Source of the DNA: Apostichopus japonicus
Lineage: Eukaryota > Echinodermata > Holothuroidea > Aspidochirotida > Stichopodidae
NCBI RefSeq assembly: GCF_037975245.1
Contig: NC_092569.1
Coordinates: 3,528,501 to 3,592,500 of the forward strand
Reading direction: 5' to 3'
Length of the DNA stretch: 64,000 nucleotides
This document shows, in pieces, positions 25,801-34,835 of the stretch. The translations under genes and the position numbers were made by a program. The notes under the pieces were generated by a model, which searched no databases, was not told the origin of the DNA, and worked only from the letters and a program-made list of their open reading frames with translations. How positions within the stretch are numbered: position 1 is the stretch's first letter; the number at the start of each line of letters is the position of its first letter.

Positions 25801-25810
25801 GTCTCCTCAT
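14026..25810 (-). CDS. STX7/12: syntaxin-7/12-like Qa-SNARE, ten coding exons
   Basis: Coding exons in transcript order are 25810-25738, 23365-23300, 21387-21318, 20124-20034, 18325-18251, 17287-17225, 16678-16541, 16000-15928, 14848-14766 and 14124-14026. All have GT-AG sites and phases that agree, giving 276 residues, the size of vertebrate syntaxin-12. The N-terminal half is an Habc-like helical bundle (for example SSIQRISSKVSNVERSVRQI). Then follow a linker rich in Q/E/R, the SNARE motif from LEERERQVRDIE through IVDVNEIFRDL with the zero-layer glutamine in VVEQGD, and a C-terminal anchor (LCIVLILGVVVGALVLMIILLV) ending KKP. This layout is that of the endosomal Qa-SNAREs syntaxin-7/12, which pair with Qb, Qc and R-SNAREs in endosome fusion. 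The start is the first Met in frame; the exon is open upstream, but the upstream exon has an in-frame stop. STX7 and STX12 are vertebrate paralogues and cannot be told apart here. Confidence 0.9.
15229..15905. repeat. palindrome-rich minisatellite, about 15-20 bp units
   Basis: About 40 units of the form TTGTACAATACAATG with 5-bp expansions (ACAAT or ACAAC) fill 680 bp of the intron between the SNARE-motif exons of the syntaxin gene. Each unit carries the perfect palindrome TTGTACAA. Open frames on both strands rich in Tyr/Cys/Asn are a by-product of the repeat. It ends about 20 bp from the donor of the exon at 15928-16000. Confidence 0.9.
16751..16806. repeat. TA/TG microsatellite
   Basis: A run of TATATATG, TATGTGTG and then a long TA stretch sits in a syntaxin intron, about 75 bp upstream (in transcript sense) of the exon at 16541-16678. 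Confidence 0.85.
19851..19950. promoter_or_regulatory. cluster of AGGTCA half-sites
   Basis: At least six AGGTCA or GGGTCA hexamers (or complements) occur in 100 bp, including the perfect palindrome AGGTCATGACCT at 19938-19949. Local imperfect repetition (CCTAGGTCA, CCTGGGTCA) suggests a small tandem expansion. AGGTCA is the half-site of many nuclear receptors. Function is inferred only. It lies about 85 bp from a syntaxin exon. Confidence 0.4.
21475..21910 (+). repeat. dispersed repeat with a single-copy version of the 33-kb array unit
   Basis: The segment contains TTGTATGGCGAAGAT, a T run, CATCTAACAACATGATGTCAT, then ACATTCCAAATATATCAGG and later AAGTGTGAAATTGTCTGCCA. The same blocks in the same order occur at 33380-33885 (TTCCAAATGTATCAGGG, AAGTGTCGCATTGTTTGCCA), where the first block has become an eight-unit tandem array. 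It lies in a syntaxin intron, and the element class is unknown. Confidence 0.6.
21976..22644 (+). mobile_element. hAT-like non-autonomous element B
   Basis: The 669-bp element has near-perfect terminal inverted repeats (CAGTGGCGGCGGAAC and GTTCCGCCGCCACTG) and an identical 8-bp target duplication GCTTCAAG at 21968-21975 and 22645-22652. G-rich and C-rich tracts follow the termini. The core GGGAAGTGCCGTTTCC, TTTTCTTGTACGCT and TAGATAGT at about 22502-22600 is shared with the elements at 13067 and 30775. No transposase is visible. It is inserted in a syntaxin intron. Confidence 0.9.
25150..25555. repeat. three-unit tandem repeat, about 127-140 bp
   Basis: Units begin near 25152, 25279 and 25418 and share AGGCCTTAGGCTT, GCAGCCTACCAG, CTAACCTGTACACA, ATGATAGCATTTTT and CTTCATAGAATATT. 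Differences accumulate toward the third unit. It lies in the syntaxin intron just upstream (genomic left) of the exon carrying the start codon. Confidence 0.8.
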
Positions 25811-26004
25811 TTTGAGTTGGCTCTCACGTTCAGACTCGTTGGGGTAAAGTTGTACAGAAGCTCTGTAGTTCTGTGAGAAACCACATATATTTAATTGATA
25901 ACAAAATATCATCAACTAAAGGCCGTAACAAACAAAACAAACTCAGGCTAAATGTACAATGAAATTAACTTGAACACACAGGATTTTTTTTTGGACGGGT
26001 GATA

Positions 26005-26118
26005 TTGGATCATACTGTACGAGATGACCAAATCTCTGTCTTGAAACCATAATCACACCTTGGAGGTCGTTTGACGGGCGAAAAGTTGTTTAATGTACAT
26101 CAAATTCAGATTTTTTGA
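26005..26118 (+). repeat. dispersed repeat, copy 2 (partner near 7980-8095)
   Basis: Blocks GAGATGACCAAATCTCTGT, CTTGGAGGTCGTTTGACGG and CAAATTCAGATTTT match those at 7980-8095 in order and spacing. The identity of the element is unknown. This copy lies in syntaxin intron 1. Confidence 0.5.
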
Positions 26119-27752
26119 AAATTTGCGCTGACATAGGACAGGCAAGTTAAACGCAAATAGTACATTTGTAAAACAAATGTGTGTTTATGTTGCTGAGTCC
26201 CTATATCTCATATCTATATCACATATTCAGGTCTAAGACTCAGATGGTTATTACAATCCAACAGCAACATACAGTATGTAATATATGAATCTATCAGTTA
26301 AACTTTATATTTTTCTAAAGGAATTCTATAATGGGTACACCTATCCCAAATCTGTGCCCAGTCTGCATTTAGACTCGAGTTCTCAATGTCTGGCATGTTG
26401 GTCATCTGTGTTTTCACAATCAGGAAGCTACATGACATGTCTATATATCTCTGACTTGCTTTCAAACATGTTCAACTTTTTGATGCCACCACGATACTGA
26501 TGCACCAAGTAATTTAGAGCTAATAGGCCCCTTCCCTTATTGCACACTAAAATATCACTGTATAGCACAAGGGTCACAGCCTATCACATGTATATGTTCT
26601 CCTTCATGGCTCATAGAAAGTAATGCCATGCATTAGCGTCAATAACAATATATCTAATTGCTCATTATGATATAAATCAATATGGAAAGTTTCTTATTTC
26701 AACAACCGTATTATTAGGACCTGCCTCAAAGATGTGTTAGTGAATTACAGTGAGACTGCTTATTGGGCTTGTTTTGCCAAGGATCTCTAGCAACAATGAT
26801 TTCCGAGTTATATTGTCATTTCTGTTATTCCCATAAGGCCTTGGCCTATTGATTGTGGTTTCAAACTGAACGAGATAAGAAATTAGCAAAGGGGTAGAGC
26901 TTATTCACTCTTTAACGATTGTGCCAATCGGGTAACACTTCATTCATTATGTTGTATCCTAGAAACAGTTACCCAGTCAAAGCCTAGCCTATATTAACAA
27001 AACACTTAACAACCGTACTAGGCTTTAGTATGATTGCTCTATGACTGAGCATAGGCCTACACAGATAAAATTCCTTTGGTCTTTCCATAAATGCCTAAAT
27101 GAAAATGTCGAGTATGGTAAATAGTCTTATTCTAACTTACTGTACTTTATACTTCGGTCTCTACTGCCCTTACACAATCATGACATCATTGACATTAGCG
27201 GAGCTAGGCCAGGGTCTGAGCCTAACCATCGTTAGTGTTATTGGTACTGGTGAGTACGGTAGGAAAAACACAGTTGTTTACGTTGGTCTATGCACAAATT
27301 TGACATAACGTTATGAATAAACCAAATCATTAGGGTAATATCATAAACAGTAAAAGAAACTCTTAACCTACATTATCCTTAATCCTTCGTTCAAAAAGTT
27401 CTCATTACGATAGATTTGCGAATCTTCCTTCTCAAAGATTGGGCTCGAAGGTCAAGAATACAATTAATACTGGTACTAGTGGCATAATAACTTGGGTTTT
27501 CCCCTGCCTGTCATGTGATTTGTAAGTGCCGAGAATACAAATTGACCTTTGACATTACTTAGACAATTGCTAGGCAACAGGGACTCCCCACAATGTGTCA
27601 ACGTAACAATGTACAGACAATAACATGCCACTTTCCACGCACTTTTACAGAAGACTGTCTACCTGTACTATGGACAAGCGTTGTTAACCTAGGCTTGGGG
27701 TATTTAAGAAAAGCAAGAGAAGAACTGTAACCTTCCTCGACGTAAAACTTAC

Positions 27753-27787
27753 CTGTGATCTGGCGTTGTTTGGATTGATGTTTTGAA
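27753..27787 (-). other. possible non-coding first exon of the syntaxin gene
   Basis: On the minus strand CCAGATCACAG is followed by GTAAGTTTTAC, a consensus donor, at 27752. Reading back in the syntaxin frame meets a TAG before any ATG, so this exon would be untranslated and the start lies in the exon at 25738-25870, which has an upstream acceptor and so needs such an exon. The transcription start is not known; it must lie at or beyond 27753, next to or overlapping the CFAP95 start codon at 27788. The right edge given here is arbitrary. Confidence 0.4.
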
Positions 27788-30700
27788 ATGGCTAACTATA
27801 CACCAGATTTCGTTGAACGTAAAGGTTCGCTTTTCTTGAGATCAGACCATATGAATTATAGCAGAGGAACGCTGAATTCAAATTGGTAAGTCTGTGTACC
27901 AGACTGTTAAGTTTTATTGTTAATGGTATTGCTAAGTTATGATGCCTAGGTCTAAGCCTGTAATTTGTCGAGACAAGAAACGTAGGTCATGATAAGCTTT
28001 CGTCAAAGTTAAGATTAAGCTTGGTGTTACTGTAATGTAAGTAAGAGTAAGACATACCTGCAATAGCCTAGTCCCCTAGGTTAATTAGGATAGGCCTACA
28101 CTGTATTGCTGCTGTGTTTAGTGGGTGTGCACCACCCTAAAGTTGTAGCCTAACTTAAGTTTACACGCAAGCCAGATGAAGTGCTATGACTTTTCCATTT
28201 ATGAATATTTCCATTCTGTAACATTGCTCGCCACAATATTTCCAGTAATCTGGTGTTGTTTGAGCTGAAGTGTTAAAATGGTTGAGTAAACTTTCACCAG
28301 ATTTCGTTAATGCAAACGTTTGCATTTCTTGAGATCAGATCATAAACATTAGCCTATAGCAGAAGAAAGCTGAATCAAATTGGTAAGTCTGTGTACTGGC
28401 CTGTTAATGTTATCGTCAAGTTATGATACCTAGGGGCCTAGGCATACATCTGTAATGTGTTGAGACCAGAGACATATTAATTAGTTAGACAAAATTAGCC
28501 TTAAGTATGGTGTAAGGCCTATCTACAATAGCCTATACTATAGGCGCCCTTAGGATAATGTACCTCGCATGTAGGCTAGGCCTACACTGTATGGCAACCT
28601 GTTAGGTACAGTGGGTTTTCACCTCCCAACATAAGTTAAGTTTACAAGCTGTGTGAAGTGCTGTGACTTAATCCCATTCATGAATATTATCATCAAAACT
28701 ATTACAAATGTGTAAAGCCTGAAATTTTATATCTTTTGCTTTCAATTTAGGTAAGTACTACCAAATTAAGTGTATACATAGCCGAATTATGGGGGTTCTT
28801 AACCTAAAAATTAGGACTCACAGACCAGGGAGATGTGTTTATGAATATAAATTCTTGAAAGTTGTGCATCAGTAATTGGATTCCAGCTGTTTAATCTGGG
28901 GTTTAAGGGCTTCAACATTTGACACAGACACTTAACTGGGAAGCAGTCATTAAAACAGTTTATTTTGCTGCAATAGGGCTTTTAATACAGAATTGATGGT
29001 CCATAGCATTTATCGATCGTTCTCTCGCCTATAGGCATCAGGCTCGGGAAGCAGAGCCGAAGGACTATGACATTGCTGACCAGTCTATGAAACAAAACCT
29101 GCATAAAACGACATACAAACGAATTGGTGATGTCACAGATGGGGTAAGTGCAACTTAATTAAATGCTATAAGCATTACTCACAGTTGTGGAAAGAAATGT
29201 TTAACCCCCCCCCCCCCAAAGAAAAAGTTTAAGTTTCTTTCCTTTCTCTCTATGTTTGTGATAAAATTCAATGTGCTGGCTGAAAAGTCTAGATACCATA
29301 ATTTTGAGAACATAACCTAATCTGTAGTTCACAATCATTTCAAAGAAAAACAGAACAGTTATCATTTAAGTTTCTTTTCTTTCTCTCTATGTTTGTGATA
29401 AAATGGAACATGCTGGCTGATTTGACTTCATTTGTTTCTAGAGCTTTCATTTTGGAGATAGAAAAATATTTTGCAATTTTTTTGCAATTATATCTCTTTT
29501 CTTTTTGTTTGAATGTACATTTCTTCTCACAGTCATTTCCTAAAACCACGACTCAAGCGTTGATGGAACAAACTCATCTGAAGGATGATTTTGCAGAGCA
29601 AGAACCGAGAAAAGCCATGGTCAACATTGATACTTACAATGCAGTAAATTTAGATAGGTGAGAATCCTCATTTGCATATTTTAAAACCAAATTTCAGTAA
29701 ATATGCCAATGTCAGACAGATTCTATTTTATAAAGGATCGATCAAAAAATAGCGAAGCCATGTAACTTGCTTTTGAAAAGATGTTGAGTCTCTGGTGAAA
29801 AGTAAAGGTGGGAGGACCATTGATCAATGGCATTCGTGGTATGATAAAAAACCATGAAATTCTTTTGAAGAACTGATTCATTTCAACAATTTGATGGAAA
29901 GTTAAAGGCATTGAAGACTCGCCCCAAACCACGTGCGGCCATCTGGAAAAGTTAACTTTCTGTTGCTTGCAAGTGACGTTTTGTTTGTGTCGCTACAAAA
30001 TGCAGACAGAAATGAAACGTGATACATTGTTATCTTTTAGTAGCTGGACCTGAGATGTCCATGGCTGTATCGTATCTACACTCTGCTGTGGGTATTGACC
30101 GCAGCTGTATGTACTGACTGTACACTAGTGTCTAATTACCGACGGTAGCAAGCTGTGTGTGTATTTTCTGGGATCGATGGTGGTGTTTAACACTTACGTT
30201 ACACCTCATTCGTAACTAGGTCAGATTACTGGCATTAGACATTTCTTTTTGCTTGAGTCTTCACACCCTTTCAGCTTTGCTTATGATGTATTCCAGGGAA
30301 ATAAGAGATGCATGTCTTGGAACAGGATTGGGGCGGGGGGGGGGGGTGGGGGCAATTAAAGGTTCCATCCAAATTATGACAGTTTTCTGCATTTTATTTC
30401 TTCAGTACAAGACTTCATCTTGATATTCTGAGGCTAAACTTGATATTGACTTACAATTCCATTTCTGTCAATTTTTTATCCTTTGTAGGGACACTGGACA
30501 TCCCAAGAGTGGCTTTGGTTCGGTGTTACCCAAGCACCACCCCGAACACGATAAGCACCATTTAGAAACCACAAACAGAGCTGATTTCAAACCACCTTAT
30601 CCGTACACCCCTGCACTGGTAAGTCAAACATCAACAGAAACCACATTAAGGTGTTATAGGTCAGGTCTCTAGTAAGGATAGAATAAAAGCTTGGTTTTTT

Positions 30701-31865
30701 TTTCTATGAGTTTACCCCTTGTTTTTGGACGGACGGTAGGGTGTAATATAAGCCGACCTATTATATGGTGGAATCAGTGGCGGAGCATCCAAACAGTCAG
30801 GGGGGGCGGATGCCCCCCCCCCCTGACAGACTCAAATGGACTGCTGGCGCCCTTTTCAGCTTTTTGCCACTTTTTTACTTATTCAGCGGTTATTGACTTG
30901 TTTATTGCGCTCTCATCTACCTATTGACATTTGTCACATTTTGTTGGCGATGACAACTATTTATTCATCGTTTATCTGCAAATTAGCAAGGCCTGGAAAG
31001 GGTAATTTCCGGCGATCTAGGGAGTACCTTTATTCAAGAAAATTTCTGTATGCTCCGCGCCAACCTGTGGTGGTGCTCTGCTTAGATAGTGTCGAAAGCG
31101 CTCCTACAGACCATTCTAGACCCCCCTGACCAATACCCCTAGCTCCGCCACTGGGTGGGATAAACAGTACGTGAGGTCAAAATTGTGGTCTTTGATTTAG
31201 CAGGGGATAGAATGATATTATTTCCAGCATTGGTGTGAGATTGGGAAGGGAAAGGGGAGTGGCTGTTATTAATATACTTGGAGCCCTCCAAATAGACCCC
31301 ATGGCTGTGACACACCAAAGCAGAAAATGTTAAAATCAGGCGATTAGATTCTTCAATTAAGGGTTTCCCAATCACGTGTGTAAATATTATGTGGGTTGTT
31401 CAGAATAATACTAAATAATACAAAGATTTTGTAAAATATAGTTACTGAAAACCTGAGAAAAAGTGGTTGTACAGTCAAATTCTTGGACTTCTCTCATCTA
31501 TTGGCATTTTATGTTATGATTTTATGTTATGGACATTAACATACCAAGTTTTTTTCTGCTGTGCAGTGGTCATTGGCCGAGTACTTTCTGGGATTTTGAT
31601 CATGTCTGTTCTGTGAACTAGGAAACTATTCATATATTTTGTCATGTTATCTTGATTCTTTTTTTTTTGTCTTTAGGAACAACCGCCCGATTTCCAAGAT
31701 AGGTCTAACACCTTCCGTAAATGTCACAGCCAATTCACAGACGTGGCCGATTACAGGAGATTCGGTCGAAATACCTGGCAGGACGAAAGTGGAGAGTACG
31801 GCAACTCGCAGTTAAAGAGGGCGATGTTTCCGCCCACGAACACGATCCCGCAAGTCTTGGAATGA
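27788..31865 (+). CDS. CFAP95: CFAP95 (C9orf135) homologue, complete, five exons
   Basis: Exons are 27788-27885, 29035-29143, 29533-29657, 30489-30618 and 31677-31865, all with GT-AG sites and agreeing phases, giving 216 residues. Two blocks are strongly like vertebrate CFAP95: DFVERKGSLFLRS near residues 7-19, continuing to a W-H-x-x-R-E-x-x-P-K-x-Y-D-I pattern around 33-46; and FRKCHSQFTD with RFGRNTWQDESGEY near residues 165-193. The family length is similar (human about 229). CFAP95 is a small cilia- and flagella-associated protein, reported as a microtubule inner protein of axonemes, so a ciliary role is expected here. The start Met precedes the conserved block closely. The gene is head-to-head with the syntaxin gene. 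Its introns hold a MITE (29902) and a hAT-like element (30775). Confidence 0.9.
28238..28700 (+). pseudogene. decayed tandem duplicate of CFAP95 exon 1 and promoter
   Basis: The block repeats about 27755-28225: ATCTGGTGTTGTTTG, CACCAGATTTCGTTA, TTCTTGAGATCAGA, AAATTGGTAAGTCTGTGTAC, then TAGGCCTACACTGTAT and GAAGTGCTGTGACTT match the first copy with substitutions and indels. In the copy the start codon (28278) is followed by a stop after three codons, while the splice donor TTGGTAAGTCTG is kept. The syntaxin-strand donor (CTTACCTG in copy 1) is lost. It would act only as a non-coding or skipped exon. Confidence 0.8.
29228..29422. repeat. direct duplication next to CFAP95 exon 3
   Basis: TTTAAGTTTCTTTCC, TTTCTCTCTATGTTTGTG, ATAAAAT and TGCTGGCTGA occur at 29228-29282 and again at 29366-29421, 139 bp apart, upstream of the acceptor of CFAP95 exon 3 (29533). 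Differences are few, so the event is recent relative to most repeats here. Confidence 0.75.
29902..30272 (+). mobile_element. non-autonomous inverted-repeat element, copy 2
   Basis: A full-length partner of the unit at 11285-11655, in opposite orientation: TTAAAGGCATTGAAGACTCG at the start and GAGTCTTCACACCCTTTC at the end, with interior blocks AAGTGACGTTTTG, GTATTGACCGCAGCTGTATG and TGTCTAATTACCGACGGTAG also present in the other copy. It sits in CFAP95 intron 3. Confidence 0.75.
30775..31153 (+). mobile_element. hAT-like non-autonomous element C
   Basis: The 379-bp element ends in CAGTGGCGGAGC and GCTCCGCCACTG, a perfect 12-bp inverted repeat. Flanks GGTGGAAT (30767-30774) and GGTGGGAT (31154-31161) form an 8-bp target duplication with one mismatch. 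The inner core (AAGGCCTGGAAAGGG, TTTCCGGCGATCT, CTCCGCGCCAACC and TTAGATAGT at about 30988-31092) is shared with the elements at 13067 and 21976. It is inserted in CFAP95 intron 4. Confidence 0.88.
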
Positions 31866-32598
31866 CGATCCTGGAGGGATCATCGCTAAAATTATATCAA
31901 AGTCAGATGACCCTGACGTTACGATGATTGCTAAATTAAACTGTGAAAGTAGCAGTGACTTTCCTTATAAGGTTTGTCCTGCATTGCTGGGCAAGACTAC
32001 AATATCATGTTTCTTGAGAAAAGGCTGACTGCATTTTAGACAGATACCATAAATAGAAATTAAAAGTAATTGTATTATATACGCTGTTTTTCATGTGAAT
32101 TATGTTATTTTGGTGTCATACCAACCAAATTTTAAATATTTGCATTTTGTATTGGAATATTATTCATTCCTGTCTATTTTTGGCAGAATGGTTTGGAGAT
32201 TAAATTAGCATCATGCACAGGTCCATTGCTCTAGACTAAGGAATGGGTGGGGGGGGTAAAATCCCCTCCCCATGCAGACCACTGCTCCCTCCCCTCCCCA
32301 CCCTATCTCCCCCCTACCCTCATCTATGCCATGACCTTGTTTCCAAAAGTCTTCCTAAATTACAGGACAAGAGTGTTGTGCCCTCCTTAAGTTGTTGATG
32401 CCCTTTCAACTGAGAATTTCTGTCAACGCATCTGATCTGATGATAATGGGTTTGATAGTTTGCTGGAACTTTTTTATTTGTTTAAGTATTAAGTATTTAC
32501 TAATTATTGCAATTACTGATCAAACTTAGAAACTGCTACAGAGGTTTGTGAGTAATTAACAATTTCAATCAATACTGACACATTTTTTTGTACATCAT

Positions 32599-32604
32599 AA
32601 TAAA
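32599..32604 (+). terminator. possible CFAP95 polyadenylation signal
   Basis: An AATAAA lies 734 bp after the CFAP95 stop, followed by ATGTTTGTATCGTATGT, which is T/GT-rich. Position and sequence are the only evidence. Confidence 0.35.
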
Positions 32605-32719
32605 TCATGTTTGTATCGTATGTATTTATTAATCCTAAACTGGCTCAAAATATGAAAAAGACATTTTTTCTCTTGTGTTTTGGGACATTCAGGTTGCTAA
32701 ACTAGCCTTCATATTTTTT

Positions 32720-33460
32720 ATAACTTTGGTGGTATTTTGTGAATGTATCTGGTAACAACAGAGTGAATGATGTCATCACAGCCTCCATAGAATGTTGTTT
32801 GGCGAAGATATGATTTTTTTTACACCTTTTGGTGGTATTTTGTATCTGGCAACAACAGAGTGGTTGATGTCATCACAGCCTCCATAGCATGCTGTATGGC
32901 GAAGATATGATTTTTTTTATAACATTGGTGGTATTTTTTATCTGGCAACAACAGAGTGGTTGATGTCATCACAGCCTCCATTGCATGCTGTATGGCGAAG
33001 ATATGATTTTTTTATAACATTGGTGGTATTTTTTTATCTGGCAACAGCATAATGAATGATGTCATCACAGCTTCCATAGAATGTTGTATGGCGAACATAT
33101 GATTTTTTTTTTATAACTTTGGTGGTATTTTGTATCTGGCAACAACAGAGAAAATGATGTCATTACAGCCTCCATAGATTGTTGTATGGCGAAGATATGA
33201 TTTTTTTTTTAACCTTGGTGGTATTTTGTATCTGGCAACAACAGTAAATGATGTCATCACAGCTTCCATAGCATGTTGTATGACGAAGATATGATTTTTT
33301 TTTTTTAACTTTGGTGGTATTTTGTATCTGGCAACAACAGAGTGAATGATGTCATCTGCAGCCTCCATAGGGTTTTTTTTTTGGCAAAGATATGATTTTT
33401 TTTATAACTTTGGTGGTATTTTGTATCTGGCAACAAAAGAGCAAATGATGTCATCACGAC
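32720..33460 (+). repeat. eight-unit tandem array, about 96-bp period
   Basis: GATGTCAT recurs at 32769, 32866, 32962, 33058, 33156, 33250, 33348 and 33447, a period of 94-99 bp. Each unit has TTGGTGGTATTTTGTATCTG, GCAACAACAGAG, ATCACAGCCTCCATAG and TGTATGGCGAAGATATGATT plus a variable T run. Because 96 is a multiple of three, minus-strand open frames run through several units without being genes. Confidence 0.92.
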
Positions 33461-33885
33461 AAATTCAGCTGAAATTGTTCTTGGTTTTTTTTGTATTAGT
33501 TAACTCTCACTTACTCACGGAGGGGAAAAATAATATTTCTACAAAAACAGTTGTATTGTGATGAAATTTTAACCTCGGACAGCAAGTAAAACATTCCAAA
33601 TGTATCAGGGTTTTCAAGGATAAATTAACAAAAAGATTAGAATAGAAAAGTTAAGCGTTTGAAAATCATTTGCCGTTATGACGTAACAGACCACATATTG
33701 TGGTCCATTCCGGGGAAGAATCGAGGGTTTAGCCAGTAAAATAAATTCCATTCAAATCAACTATATCTTGAGTTGTGGACTGGATATTTGAGATGGGGGT
33801 TGGGGGGGGGGGCTTAACTTACAGTGCGGTATATTGTCCTTTCCATATAAGTGTCGCATTGTTTGCCAGCGGATTATCCCTTTAA
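33461..33885 (+). repeat. dispersed repeat flanking the 96-bp array
   Basis: Blocks TTAGTTAACTCTCACTTAC, AACATTCCAAATGTATCAGG, GGATAAATTAACAAAAAGAT and AAGTGTCGCATTGTTTGCCA parallel those at about 21650-21905 in order. It is the right-hand portion of the element whose left portion became the array. Confidence 0.55.
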
Positions 33886-34289
33886 TGTCTTTATGAAACT
33901 GCTTATATCATGGGTTGCCTCACGTTGGCATATCTTCTCTCCAACTCGCTCACCACACGCCCCCCCCCCACCCACCCTTACCGTCCTTCCTTGTCCCGGT
34001 TGAAAAGTGAGGAAAGATACCAATGAAATTACTTCAAAAAATAGACAAAATAACCCAATTGAATAAAATTATGAATACGGAAAATAATGGAAACTGTATT
34101 TTATTTGTCAACATAGCTGACAAAATGAGCATCTAATCACAGCAAATTTAATATTATAAAACAAACGTATTCATGTATTAGTATATTACAATATGATGCT
34201 AACAAAGGGTTTTATTAATGCTAATTCTTACCTTGCAACGTAGCAACTTATAAATAGCAAGTTATAAATTCGGTTTCTTACAACACCCC

Positions 34290-34835
34290 TTCCCTTCGTG
34301 TTAGGCACCCCAGACATATCACAGGCTGATCCCTCCCCTTGCCTTCGTGTTGGGCACCCTAGTCATAGCACAGGCTGACCCCTCCCCCTTGCCTTCGTGT
34401 TGGGCACCCCAGACATAGCACAGGCCGACCCCTCCCCCTTCCCTTCGTGTTGGGCAGCCCAGTCATAGCACGGGCTGACCCCTCCCCTTCCCTTCGTGCT
34501 GGGCACCCCAGTCATAGCACAGGCTGACCCCTCCCCCTTCCCTTCGTATTGGGCACCCCAGTCAAATCACAGGCTGACCCTCCCCCTTACCTATGTGTTG
34601 GGCACCCACGTCATAGCACAGGCTGACCCCAACCCCTTGCCTTCGTGTTGGGCACCCCAGTCATAGCACAGGCTGACCCCCCCTTGTATTCGTGTTGGGC
34701 ACTCTAGTCATAGCACAGGCTGACCCCCCCTTCCCTACGTGTTGGGCACCCCAGTCATAGCACAGGCTAGCCCCTCCCTCTTGCCTCCGTGTTGGGCACC
34801 CAACTCATTGCACTTGCTGACCACTCCCCCATATA
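34290..34835 (+). repeat. minisatellite, about 50-bp period, 11 units
   Basis: Units of the form CCTTCGTGTTGGGCACCCC, AGTCATAGCACAGGCTGACC and CCTCCCC start at 34293, 34342, 34392, 34442, 34491, 34541 and onward with a 49-50 bp period. The array is C-rich on the plus strand. Nothing suggests coding. Confidence 0.92.

Noticed and set aside
33111-33368. Minus-strand open frame with repeating VVARYKIPPKLKKK peptides
   Set aside because: It reads through the 96-bp tandem array, whose period is near a multiple of three; no splice sites or domain.
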